NCBI GenBank assembly: GCA_004802725.1
Contig: SGPM01000004.1
Location: 1-64,000 of the forward strand
DNA: 64,000 nucleotides
Source of the DNA: Antrodiella citrinella
Taxonomy: Eukaryota > Basidiomycota > Agaricomycetes > Polyporales > Steccherinaceae
Reading direction: 5' to 3'
A program made the translations under genes and the position numbers. Below the pieces are notes generated by a model. It ran no database searches, was not told where the DNA came from, and worked only from the letters and a program-made list of their open reading frames with translations. How positions within the stretch are numbered: the stretch's first letter is position 1; each line of letters starts with the position of its first letter. Shown here piece after piece: positions 1 to 10,276 of this stretch.

Positions 1-1808
1 TCCATATCAACCCTCCGAGGTTTTCATCCGTATCGCCCTTGATGTTCCGCGCGTCGTGTAGTACGGCTGTCTTGAGAACCTTTGCTGCATGGTGTATGAC
101 GTTGTCCTGCTCATGCTCGTCATTTGTTTTCCGCATGGGCGAATCGTTGGCTGTGGAAGGCGGATAACTGTGAGGGCTGTCGGTGGTCGTAGGAGACGTC
201 ATGTGGTCGGCCTCCGAAGGGGCCGTGAATCTCAGACTCTTGCCTTTGCCTTTTGCCTTCTTCTTGCCTTTCTTCTCGACTAGAGTCGCATCCGCATCCT
301 CAAGATCACCCTCGTTGCCAGACATGACCTCCTGCAGCCTATCCGGAGTACCTGGTCGGGAGTTCGTCGGTGTGCCGCCACGGGAGACGACGGAAAACCC
401 ATAGTTCTCTTTTTCTATGAAAGGAGAGCTAACAGACGGAGTGAGGCTAAAGGCAGCAGAGACTGATCCGTTCGTGCGACCGTAAGAGTGACGAATGCGT
501 TTGGGACGGTACAATCGAAGCCTTTCAACGGCTCGCAAAGCTTCACCGAGGATCTCGATACGTTCTCTGAAGGCAGTTCGATGGAAGGCGAAGGCTGAAA
601 AGGACATAGGTTTCGTAGTCTTACTGGTCAAATTGCGATCAACTCACCAATCGCATGTGACAACATCCGTTGGAAACACCAGACCAAGGCCAAGAAAAAG
701 AGGAATTCAACAGCCTCGTACAACTGATTCCGTGTGTCAGAAAATCGCGGAAAGGAAAATAGGCACCACATAACTCACCCTAGGCGTGTAAGAAGCTCTA
801 CTGGCAGACTGGTGGCCGGAGTCGTAGAGATCAAAGATCTGCTCGAAGATGATGACCCAACTGACCCATGCACCGGCAGCATACAAGACGGGCTTGATCG
901 CGTCCTTCACGCTGTTATACATCTCCATGTTGTTCTTCATGGACTCGCTAACATGTCCCCAGGCAACCACGATAGAATAGCGACAGAGCGTTGGCACGAT
1001 GTCCACAATGAGTCCGAGGAACCATGACACAGAGACATTGCTTGCAGCCCAGAAGAGCCAGGCCTCGACAGTGTCTTTGACATAGCGACGGTGATCGGTC
1101 GGGTGGGGCTTAAACCAGAAGAAGTGTACAAGCAAAGCAGGAGTGATGATGATTCCAGAGAGGATGGTCGACCCGATGAGTGAAGAGAACAGAAGGCTCA
1201 ATATCCTGCGACACTCGCATCAGTATGAGGCACGAGAAAGAGATCCGGCAGACGGACCGTTTGGCACCCCAGTCTGTCGTTTTCTTCTTGACACCCATCG
1301 CGTGTTCAAACTTGGCCTCCTCGTCCACGATATCATCTTCCCCGCTCCAGTCATAGTCCTCGTCGTCATCTTCATCGTCCGTGCCGGCCAACGAAGGGGT
1401 GCGCGAACCCGGGGAACTCTCGAACGGGCTGAAGCTAGATTGTTTCGTCCCCGAGGAGGGTGGAACAGCCATGTCTTCCGGATAATGGACTGAAGGCTTT
1501 TTCTCGTAGACCTCTTCGGCATGAAGACGGGTCTTTTCGCCCATATCAGGCTCGTGGAGATTGACGTTGGAGCGGGACCTGTAGGCTGGAGTCTGTTCGT
1601 CTTCGTCCTCGTCCTCGTCTCTGTCGTGGTCGTCGTAGTTGTCGAGGAGAACGGTGGATGGTGGGACTACACGTTGGTAGGGCGGGGATGGCTCGACGTG
1701 CCGGGTGGAGAACAGCTCGATGTTGCGTGGTCGCGGCAGGATATGGTCTGGGGGATGTTGAGGAGCCATGTCGGAGTATGTTTCTGATTCTGATTCGTTC
1801 CACTCCAT
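1..1808 (-). CDS. MscS-family mechanosensitive ion channel (Msy1/Msy2-like), C-terminus cut by window edge
   Basis: Four exons fit on the minus strand: 1808-1258, 1205-779, 723-648 and 594 to beyond base 1. The N-terminal ~180 residues are disordered and acidic (runs of D/E, S/P). Exon 2 opens with a hydrophobic segment (LLFSSLIGSTILSGIII) and then further membrane segments with the pattern ADVPTLCRY-like 'VDIVPTLCRY' and 'WSWVIIFEQIFDLYDSG'-like text typical of fungal endoplasmic-reticulum MscS channels; exon 3 adds 'AVEFLFFLALVWCFQRMLSHAIG' in two overlapping stretches, followed by 'FHRTAFRERI'. The last visible part ends with 'KTAVLHDARNIKGDTDENLG', a segment preceding the EF-hand in S. 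pombe Msy1/Msy2 as known for the family. The EF-hand and MscS pore domain lie outside the window. The family releases tension or Ca2+ across ER membrane during hypo-osmotic shock. Divergent from the coiled-coil gene at 1933. Confidence 0.85.
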
Positions 1809-1932
1809 GATGTGTTATAAAACAAAAGAAAAAGAGAAAAGAGCCCTATTTCATGGTCAAAGGTATAACGACCCTCTTTTGGAGGGTATCTGACGTCATC
1901 ACTACCGCCACACTCTGCAGCAATCCACCATC
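1809..1932. promoter_or_regulatory. Shared 124-bp divergent promoter (MscS channel / coiled-coil gene)
   Basis: Only 124 bases separate the two start codons, which face away from each other. The stretch includes an ACGTCATC-type sequence (TGACGTCA at about 1889) that resembles a CRE/ATF site. Any regulation through it is inference. Confidence 0.45.
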
Positions 1933-2652
1933 ATGCCCCTCTTTGGCTCAAAAGACAAATCGTCCGCGTCGCAGGATCCCCAGGTCCAGCAGTTCGAAAA
2001 AATAGTCGCAAAGGAGGCCCACGACGACCAGAAAACACTTCAGCACGCCGTGAAAGACCTGAAGCATGCAGAGGCCTCGCACAACAAAGGCATAAAGGTC
2101 GAGTATCTCTCGCTTTGCTGACCTCAGTGTATTCCGTACTCAGCGTTCGACGTCGACGCAGGCTGCAGATGGCGCACAGCATTCCTTCGAGAATGCCATG
2201 AAGCAGGAGCACAAGACTGCCGATGCTCTGAACAAGGCGACTAATCAGCACGACACCGCTGTCTCTAATCAGACGTCGGCTGAAAAAACCCTCAACGTAA
2301 GTCCCAGCTCAGCAGCACGCAGGAGTCCATCGACTGACTCCCGCGCATACAATCAGCTGAAGCAGCAGCACGAGCAACGCTTGCAGCAAAACTTGGACCA
2401 GCGCAAGCAAGCGATGGAAACCATTGAGCAACGCAAGCAAGCCAACGACGTACGTACTTTTGTTTATATACATCGGCCACTTTGAGGCTCACGCCTCTCT
2501 TACAGCAACGCCGCGAAGCGAAGCTCTCGGACCTGCACGCGCAGGCTGCCCGTGAAAACACGGGCGCAGGAGAACTTCATGCTAGCAACGGAGACGCGCC
2601 GATTGCTAACCCAGATGCTGCTCCCGTGGATCCTACGGGTACTGGTGCTTAG
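1933..2652 (+). CDS. Small coiled-coil protein, paralogue of the gene at 62131
   Basis: Exons 1933-2097, 2144-2296 (or from 2162), 2357-2449 and 2506-2652 give about 185 residues with all introns in phase 0. The protein is almost entirely charged alpha-helix: heptad-like runs rich in K, E, Q and A, for example 'KDLKHAEASHNKGIK' and 'QQNLDQRKQAMETIEQRKQ', with no membrane segment or signal peptide. The C-terminal ~30 residues are disordered (Asn/Ala/Pro/Asp). The paralogue at 62131-62790 has the same four-exon layout, the same break after 'IK', and a third exon of exactly the same length (93 nt). Basidiomycete proteins of this type are sometimes labelled 'DNA-binding protein Ncp1'; I recall that name only weakly and do not assign it. 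Function unknown. Confidence 0.75.
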
Positions 2653-3407
2653 CCTGCGACTTGGACGTGGCGACTCGGGCGACTCGCCGCCAGTTTGGAA
2701 AGAGCGATCGAGGGACGATGGACGCGATCATGTTTGTTAATCGCCTGCGTATACACGGACAATCTCGCAATTTTGTATCAGTACTATCCAGCTATTGAGC
2801 TGTCGGACTTGTTGGGATTCAATTTCATGATAACTTGAACTTTCAACACATTGCAGGCCTAATCTGCAAACTTTCGGAAGTGCATTGCCAGTCAATCTAC
2901 TGTGATCATGAGACAGAATTCACACATCGAGCTTGAGAACGGCCGAAAGTAAGATTTTAAACTTTCAATCGTAAGGACTTACCGGGCAGCGATCCGAGCG
3001 TGATGCCACCCACATTGGTCCGGGCTGCTATTGAATAATTGATCGCTATTACCGGCGGTCTTGGTTTGCTACTCACCTCACTGCTCATCACTACCGCACT
3101 CACCACGGCCATCCGCAGTTCGCCTGCTACTTGATGTGTTCCTAAGGCCGTCATGTGTTGAGTTGTGTAAACTTGTGAATTGCAATTATGCAATAGATCA
3201 TGGTGACCTGGGTGTCCCATGTAATCGTAACTGACAAGGTAGATTGTCAGTAAAGGCTACCAGCTTTACCATAGGCAAATACACACTCACAGATGATCTG
3301 GGGGATGGTCAATGGACAGGAGAAGTGTGGATGGCCGTAGTGAGTGTCATGGTGATGACAAGTGATTAATGACTATCCTCTCCTGCCGAAATCTGCTGGG
3401 CACCACC

Positions 3408-3460
3408 GGTCACCCTTTACCCTTTACCACCCCTTTACCACACCACCCTTTACCCCATCT
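3408..3460. repeat. Short CCCTTTACC mini-array
   Basis: Four imperfect units containing CCCTTTACC follow each other within about 50 bases. It looks like a simple-sequence tract; no function is suggested. Confidence 0.55.
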
Positions 3461-3972
3461 CCCTCCCATCTCTCTTCCTTTCCCCTCATTTGTGGCAGTC
3501 CGCCGAGCCCGTTGTAAATTTTACCGGATAGCCCGGTCCGGGACTTGGAAGCTCAATGTAGGTCCACACTGATCGCATGCCAGTGGGACTGCATCATAGA
3601 CAGTGAGGCTCCCTTCCTTCACCTTCTGCCTTGTACCATTTCATATCGCACTGCTCAACTGTTTCTTGACAGTAGTAGCCGGAAGTGCAAGAGCGAGGAG
3701 ACGAATTCCCCTATTGCTAGAAGACGATTTCGCGATTCCAAGCAGGACCCGGAGACGGACACTAGTTGAGGCTCGCAAGAGAGACACGGATTTGCCATTG
3801 CTCACCGTTGTGTATAGTGTCCGAACTGTACGCATAGCTCGGATGCGACAACACTACCAGATGGATGGTTATTGTTGATACCACTTCTTCAAATGTCCAT
3901 GGCCCTGAAGGCCTGTTTGAAGGTATGTGACCCAATCTCGTTGTCTCTCATGTTCACTCAGACACGAGACTC

Positions 3973-4345
3973 ATTCGGACCCGTTGAAGAAACCTCAGCA
4001 GGTCTCTCAAGTGTTTCGGGCGGTTCTCGCACGCAGCCGCGCGACACCGATTTCAGCCTCTGTCGGGCGTAAACACTCGACACGCAGGCTCAGGCTGGGC
4101 ACTCCAATTCAGAGTTCGCGTTTATCATGTCTACACGCATTGCATTGCTCCCCGGCGGTACTGATTCGGACCCGTTGGAACGGCACCAGCAGGTCTTCCA
4201 AGTAGGTTGGGTTATCGCACGCAGCCGTGCCACGACACAGAGGTCAGCCCGTCAGGCCCCACACGCTAGGAATGCAGGTCGGGCTCTCCCATTCTAGACT
4301 CGCGTTTGATATCGTGTCGTATCTGCAAGATCGCAGCGACACGTC
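3973..4345 (+). repeat. Diverged tandem duplication, period 191 bp
   Basis: The text starting at 3973 (ATTCGGACCCGTTG) recurs at 4164. Both units continue with matching blocks: CAGCAGGTCT, CGCACGCAGCCG, a CAGGCT/CAGGTCGGGC block and finally CTCGCGTTT / TTCGCGTTTAT. Identity is clearly partial, so this is an old duplication. No long shared open frame supports it as coding. Confidence 0.65.
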
Positions 4346-5142
4346 ACGACGAGCCCGGACTTTAAAATAGGTTTCCTGTGGAAAGTTGAAAGAGGTAAGC
4401 ACAACCTCAATCTATGGATCACTTAGCTTGGGTCTTGGGATTCTTTTTACCTGACCTGAGATTGTCTCAGTGAGGTATACCTCAATCTGAGTTCATCAGT
4501 GGACAGAATGGGTGTTCTACGCCGTTTGGTCGAGGCTACTGCCACTGATGTATCACTGAGCTGGTAGGACAAAGGAATCTCACAGCCGTGAGCGCTCAGA
4601 ATCGCAGTTGTTGTTCGTTTCCGAAGCGCTTGGCTGTCAGAATCCTTGTTTGTCCCTAGGCGGCGCTGAACGTTCGACCCGTTGTGGGGTGAATACTAGT
4701 AATATCCCCCGCGCGTGTCGAAAGTGCAAGTTTTTTTGTCGCGAGTCGATGCAAGATCTCCATGGACTGTGTACGACCCACGGTGCACTGTGGCGGCAGA
4801 CCTTCGACTCGAAGTCATCAATGCCAGCCGTGCATTTTTTGTTCGATGTGTCGATCTTGCTTTTGTTCCTCGCAGTTTCAACGAAATTTTTGTGGGCTGA
4901 TCTGTACTCTCCTTAAGTATTGCGTCTACTCGACTTGGAAGCTCGACAGGCAGGCAGCTGTGGCTAACGGGTGAGCAATTCTTTGCGCGCCGCTGTCAGA
5001 GTCATCTGGGCCCAATAAAACCGCTCACGCAGCCTCATGCCCACTTCTCTCGCTCCCGCCCCTCGTCCTTTCTCTGTCTCCTTTCTTTCCCGTCCAGACC
5101 GTCTTCCAGCCCAGACTGTTGACTCGTCGTTGCATTAGTTTC

Positions 5143-5732
5143 ATGCCTTACGAGACAAGACAAGAACAGTGGCGGGTGAGCTTGCGGCGGGAAGACTTGG
5201 AGACGGGGGCGTTTGAATTGCCCGCGACTGGGATATACGTTGTGCGTGGCGACTATGTCGTCGCTGCCTCCGACGTACGCGACACACTGTCTTCATTCAC
5301 TCTCGCAGTCACTTACTATCGTGTCATAGCTGGAGTCGAGGACCTACAACCTCGAGCAAGATCCGCTCCGAGTTGAAGACGAGGTGGACTATGGCGTCGC
5401 GGCGGTATGTATACTATGTCGTCGTCGTCTTCGTTCGTATACTGATGGCGATGCTTATATTTTCCAGACATCCTCCAGCCCATACGACGTCGATACCGAC
5501 TTTACCTTCCCCGACAATTCTTCGTATGATCTGGCACGGTTCGGGTATAGCAAGTTCTTTCGGTCAGGGCTACTACGGAATACAGTACGTCTCTCCATCT
5601 GTTGTGTTGCCGTTGCATTTTGTCTGACCTGCGACCGCCTGATTACAGTGCATGTATTTTGACTCTTCTGTTTATCAACGCGTCAAATGCAAAGCTCTCC
5701 GCCTGTTCGCGTCGATAACTGGCAGGGGATAG
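5143..5732 (+). CDS. Small unknown protein A (135 aa), homologous to B at 12063
   Basis: Exons 5143-5274, 5330-5404, 5468-5584 and 5649-5732 join in frame, every intron in phase 0, each with GT...AG ends (gtacgc, gtatgt, gtacgt donors). The product has no signal peptide, no membrane segment and an acidic middle (residues ~55-90). The third exon carries the most distinctive block, 'DFTFPDNSSYDLARFGYSKF' followed by 'FRSGLL'. Gene B on the other strand at 12063-12632 encodes 'DFEFPAKRYMENAGYSNF' followed by 'FCSGLV' in an exon bounded at the same places, and also shares 'GIY..G.DY.V' in exon 1. This mutual support is the main evidence that both are real. I recognise no known family and assign no function. 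Confidence 0.65.
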
Positions 5733-7200
5733 TCACGGCTATCGACTTCAGTACCAGAGCTCACTCAACATTGACTTACCTTCGCTTGCATCATGTCACG
5801 GACAGCCATAGTTGGCACAAAATGTTCCATACTGAATTCTTTGCTAATTTATGGTCTTCTTGCGTTACTAATTCCCTCCACTGTGGTATTCCCATTTTTT
5901 GCCTGCCTTTGCTCGCTTTATGTGTGCCGCTGTCTGCACTACGGATGAAGATAACTACGACTCGTGTCTCAGAGTCACGCAGATGTGTACACCATGTTCT
6001 TCGCGAGTCATACTAATTGCTACTTCGGTCTGGCCAAATGGATACGGCAGGATCGTCCCTCAGTAGTTTTCGGTTCAAGCAATCACGACGTCGCGCAAGA
6101 ATCCAACGGCGGAGTCGACGTAGTCATAAGGCAGAACGGTGAGTAGCTTTCGCTGAATCCTCGTTGAAACGTCAAACGCTTCTTTCTGACCCTTTCTAAC
6201 TGCAGTACAAGAAGACCAGCATCTATTGGTACCGGAACCTCAGAATGGGTCCGGGGATGTTTCCTGCGTCTTATACTTTGCAACATGGGTCTTCTTCTTC
6301 GTGATAAAACATGATATCATGTCAACGAACAGCCGCGCTCAAAGCCATGAATAGGTACGTCCACGCTTCTCATCAATTTACCCACGGTGCTAATCGGCGG
6401 AAGACGAAGCAGCTGCTATGGTCACGTCTTCTCTTTCAACATTCACCAGTGACCGCAATCTCCCAGAACTCAGAAGGCTCATCTAGATATGATTGCTCGT
6501 AAGGATTGCCACGAGCAGGAGATCTTCCACCCCATGGGTACCGGTCAATTACCTACTCGCATTCGCACGTGTGGGCCTCGAGGCTGTCGGTCAACAGCCA
6601 GTGTTTGCACCTCCCTGTTCAAGTTCTCGGTAGTTCTGCCCGGGTGAACGTCTGCCTGCCACAGCCTACTGTGCGAGTACAGCAATTGACTTGGGACTTC
6701 ACATGCCTGTCACGCACTCACGACTATGCAGGCTTCGCTCATCAAGATCTCACCGTCCTTACGTCCAAGACGCCACATACGTGGATCTGAATTATATGAG
6801 CCTCGCTCTGCCTCCCTACGGGCTAGTGATGTTCGTTTGCCTATCCGGGTTGCCCATCAACGGGGTTGAGGGGGTGCTCCGCACAACTCATGATTATACT
6901 AGGAAACTTGGCATGGCCAGCCTGCCAGGATATCGGTGCTCTGTGTTGTTTTACCTCCACGCTGGCAGGGGCTGTTAGGATTGTCCGTCTCACTGATTTG
7001 CACTCTGCGTGCCGGACGAATGCCTCGAGGCTACTACCGCATTTCAGCTGCCCTGGACATCTGCTGTGACATAGCTCCCCTTCCTATCCTTGCATATAAG
7101 AAGGGCTCTGACGTCCCATCCCCCTCCCCAACTCCCTCGTCCCCAGCAATTAGCTACCTCTCGCTGCTCAAGGCTTCCCCTCAACAAAGCTTCGCCGACT
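5733..7200. other. Intergenic stretch without a supported gene
   Basis: A short spliced frame beginning at the ATG near 6040 (Arg/Ser-rich, one possible intron with GTGAGT...GCAG) could code about 70 residues, but nothing supports it beyond splice signals. The last 120 bases hold the promoter of the 7201 gene, with a TATATAAG-like box near 7094. Confidence 0.4.
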
Positions 7201-8144
7201 ATGGCGTACCCTGCGTATGACTCCTACAACAACCAAGTCGGCTTCCCTGCTTACGGCCGAACCATGTCCTATCATCCGACCGAATACGGCGGATTCAACG
7301 ACGGCGTCGTTGGCGGCGCGTATAGTGATGTAAGTACCGACCGCTCGTATCTTCCTATGTACTCAACGCTTGACAGACTTACCCGCAGCCAGTCCGCTCT
7401 GCTTATTCCACCGGACGTCAGCTCAGTCATTACGGTACGTGAAGTCATAACCCCTGCTGATGTTCGCTCATAGTAGATCTGATGATAACCGTTCTAGGTG
7501 GTGGATATGACGACGACGGTTATTACCCGGATCGTCCAGTGACGCCAGGCTATGCCACCCCAAGACGGCGAACCTACTCTTCAATGTCTCACCGCAGCCG
7601 ACCAGCGGATGGTTACCACCGGTACAGCAACACGCTGATCAAATTCAGGCGCAAAGGCGGGTTCAGGAGTGGTATCACTCTCGGAGAGGCCATGGCCAAC
7701 GTCAGACTCTCTGGGAACGACTCCTACACCTATAACGACCTCGCCGTTGATCACCGTGGGCGAATGATTCTGAAGATTAGGGTGAGTGTTGTTTTTTACA
7801 CAGTGAACGGGCTATTGACCGTCGTTTTATGGTTGTGTAGTGGACGGGTTACACGTCAATGACATACGAGATTCCTGTGGATGGCTATGAAGGTCGCGTG
7901 CAGCTGCAGACTGTAGCCCGCAGGATAGCTCGTGCCGTGGTTCACTTCCTCCAGGTAAGCGCATGTTGATTTTAGACACTCCCCGGAATATGTCCGCACT
8001 CATGTCCGCATAAATGTGTTCTGACGCACTTCGCTTCCGCTTTCACAGGCAAACATGATCCCGATCTCATGGGACCGGGTCCTGCTCTACCATTTGGAGG
8101 AGCAGTCACCCGGAGTGTGGCAGCCCGTTCTCTCAACCAGCTGA
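7201..8144 (+). CDS. Conserved basidiomycete protein, DUF6741-like
   Basis: Five exons: 7201-7329, 7377-7434, 7498-7781, 7841-7954 and 8049-8144. The N-terminal ~95 residues are Tyr/Gly/Asp/Pro-rich and probably disordered (repeated GGYDDDGYY-like text). From about residue 100 an ordered C-terminal domain begins, containing 'KFRRKGGFRSGITLGEA', 'RLSGNDSYTYNDL', 'RWTGYTSMTYEIPVDGY' and ending 'HLEEQSPGVWQPVLSTS'. This matches a domain common in Agaricomycetes proteins that I recall as DUF6741; its biochemical role is not known. There is no signal peptide or membrane segment. The start is chosen because the pyrimidine-rich leader and TATA-like box precede it and the frame is open through a good donor at 7330. 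Confidence 0.85.
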
Positions 8145-8500
8145 ACGCTCGCTGTTGAAGAGCGGTATGATATGCATATGCATACTAGTGTTTAATACCA
8201 TCGTCGAGCAGGTCCCAGACGTTGTCGTGTACGAATATACCACCATCATGATGTTCTGCAGTCCTTGCGTAGTCAAAATCAGTGTACCATATCACATTAT
8301 TTACATTTATGTCAAGAATATACATCGTTATTCGCGCAAAGTTGTCCATGGTTTGCGCCATTGCATATAATATGACAAGAGTAAAGACAAGAGTAAAGAA
8401 AACAGTAGCTACAGTGGGTATCGGTGGTTATGATACAGAAACAGGGTATACAGTATGATTATATCCATGCCATGGAAGGGGAAACGACGAACAGAGACCT
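8145..8500. other. Tail-to-tail intergenic region
   Basis: AT-richer 3' flanking sequence between the DUF6741-like gene and the Con-6 gene, both ending here. It holds TAATATGA and AATAAA-like elements but no supported gene. Confidence 0.45.
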
Positions 8501-8958
8501 CTAGAGTCTAGGTGCTCGTCGGCGCCGTGTAGAACCACCATTTCCGAACGTACCGTCTCCGCCGAAGAGTGTCCTCTTTTTCTTCGGGGTGCTTCGCATG
8601 CCCAAAGTCCGTTTGATTTTGGTCATGACGGGGACATGAGTCTCGTTGCTCCGACCCTAACAGAAAGAAGTTCTGTCAATGCAACGTTCCTAGGACTGCG
8701 ACACATGTTATCCTCACCATTATGTTGAGTTCGTGTTTGGCATGCTGACGTCCCCCTTTCGTGGTATTTGGATTGGACAACGCGGCCTCTGTGAGATGTG
8801 AGAAGTCAGTGAACTGCGGCGATGGCGAAATAATTTGAATCTGGCTCACTGAAGCCTCCTGCCACACGGTTTGGGTCTTTATGAGTAAATCGTGAGAAAA
8901 GAGAAGGACCGCGGTTACTGCGACTCGTGGTGGTCGTGCGTGCGTGACTGTTGAACAT
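8501..8958 (-). CDS. Conidiation protein 6 (Con-6)-like small basic protein
   Basis: Three exons (8958-8850, 8788-8718, 8656-8501) encode 111 residues. After a Ser/Arg/Thr-rich start comes 'KDPNRVAGGFKAALSNPNTT', then 'GGRQHAKHELNIMGR'. This pattern (xxVAGG-KAALxNPN-xxxxxxHAKxEL) matches the short Con-6 motif known from Neurospora con-6 and related fungal stress or conidiation proteins. The first intron splits the Lys of 'GGFK' (phase 1), and removing it is required to obtain the motif. The C-terminal half is strongly basic (KIKRTLG, TPKKKRTL, STRRRRAPRL), unlike the acidic classical Con-6, so nucleic-acid or membrane contact is conceivable (inference). The exact role of the family is unclear. 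Confidence 0.8.
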
Positions 8959-9681
8959 CGGCATGATGGTTTATATGATGGATGGGTATGTGCGAAGTGT
9001 GAAGAGGTGTGGTAAGGATGGGAAGTTGTTCTTTATGATTGACTCCGAGACGATTTGAGCTCGCTTTATAGCCTCATGATCCCAAACCTCGCACGTCATG
9101 CAAAGTCAAATGTTGAAGGAGTGAGTCTGTGGAGTCTCTAAGCATGACCAAGGCCAAGTAATTGAGAATGACCGCCGCCGGGAGCCAGATGGCCGTGTAC
9201 TTGTGGTCCGTGGAGTGCTCAGTGCTCCAATCAGTGCCGTTTCAATCAAGCAGGCACGCAGTGTTTCCTTTCTTGCACATGCACAATCCTCACGGCATCC
9301 GCCGTAAGCAACCATCCAGCATGACTTGAGGATGTGGAGGGCGGTCCAGAATTGTGGAAGATAGCTGGGAGACATGACTACAGCGAAAACGATCCCATAG
9401 GAGAGAGTGGAAGAGAGGTCTCGAGAGCATGACGCGCTGTGGACTGGATTATGTATTTGCACGACGGAGGAACAACAAGTATGCACGTCCGCCACCTGCC
9501 CAACTCCTCGACTCAAGCCATCCAACTCGAGCACTCTGACCAACCTCGAGACAACGCGTGGATGCGGGGTCGGGTGGTTTGGGATGGTACACAAGTGCGC
9601 CATATTCCTTTTGCAGACTGGATGCAGCGCTGAATAAAAGTCAGCAACGACTGAGAGCAGTAGCAAGTGCACATACCTGCC
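8959..9681. other. Intergenic stretch between Con-6 gene and bL34m gene
   Basis: Contains the Con-6 promoter (about 8959-9100) and the 3' flank of bL34m. A minus-strand frame of about 188 codons (9672-9106) is open but begins only at a non-ATG codon, has no recognisable pattern and lies directly downstream of bL34m, so I do not call it. Confidence 0.4.
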
Positions 9682-10050
9682 TCAATGCGACAGATACTTG
9701 CGGCCCTTGGCTCTTCTCCTCGCCATAGTGTTCCTCCCGTCCTTGTGTCTAAGCCTAGACAAGAACCCATGCTTCCTCTTCCTCTTCCTCTGGGACGGCT
9801 GGTATTCGGAACCATATGTCACACACCGGACTTGTGTGGCCAGCGGGACAAATAAGGAAGACAACACGGTCCAGGGTGTCGCAGACATGAATGGTCCGGA
9901 CCATGACCTTGCCAGAGATGTGGATAATGCATGCTGGAATGCGGGTGGTTGCGATGAGACGGCAGAGAGGGTGGGTACGATACGTGTCGCTGGTATTTGC
10001 GAAGGCCCACGGGCTAGAAGTCGCGAAAGTTGAAGAGGTATTCGAGGCAT
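9682..10050 (-). CDS. Mitochondrial large-subunit ribosomal protein bL34m
   Basis: A single exon of 122 residues. The C-terminal ~45 residues are unmistakable bacterial-type L34: '[20 protein letters not shown]', then '[21 protein letters not shown]' in two pieces (family pattern Y-P-S-x-x-K-R-K-x-x-HGF-x-x-R). The preceding ~75 residues are Ser/Ala/Arg-rich with few acids, as expected for a mitochondrial presequence. The start at 10050 is the first in-frame ATG giving this presequence. The protein belongs to the mitochondrial 54S subunit. It is divergent from TAD1 with 226 bp between the start codons. Confidence 0.93.
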   Translation of the reverse strand: MPRIPLQLSRLLARGPSQIPATRIVPTLSAVSSQPPAFQHALSTSLARSWSGPFMSATPWTVLSSLFVPLATQVRCVTYGSEYQPSQRKRKRKHGFLSRLRHKDGRNTMARRRAKGRKYLSH

Positions 10051-10276
10051 GTTCGCAAAGACGACCTTCGCTGTTGGACACGACGAACTCGTAGATGACG
10101 GTGACTGCAAACAACAAAAGCCTGAGCGCTGTGCCGTTCTGGGATGTGGACCCCGGCATCATCCCGAGCGGTCCCAGGGCGGTCCCGTTTCGGGGTCCCA
10201 ATGACTCGAACAGACGGCGCGCTCATCGAGGCTCATCATCAATCACAACTTGACCACAACGTCCACAGTGTCGTTC
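10051..10276. promoter_or_regulatory. Shared divergent promoter bL34m / TAD1
   Basis: Head-to-head start codons 226 bp apart. The sequence has a GC-rich middle with repeated CGGTCCC blocks (10165-10195). No clear TATA box was seen. Confidence 0.5.

Larger units (their letters stand above)
2653..5142. other. Gene-poor 2.5-kb stretch with degenerate repeats
   Basis: Open frames here are short, overlap on both strands and lack splice-consistent continuation or recognisable protein patterns. The stretch holds a CCCTTTACC mini-array near 3410, a diverged 191-bp direct duplication (3973-4345) and a 14-bp palindrome at 4471. The pyrimidine-rich tract at 5040-5100 looks like the promoter of gene A. 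Confidence 0.5.

Noticed and set aside
6040..6310. Possible two-exon Arg/Ser-rich peptide gene
   Set aside because: Only a GTGAGT...GCAG pair supports it; composition is typical of random GC-rich sequence.
9106..9672. Minus-strand open frame of 188 codons below bL34m
   Set aside because: It begins only at a non-ATG codon, has mixed composition without family patterns and falls in the expected 3' flank of bL34m.
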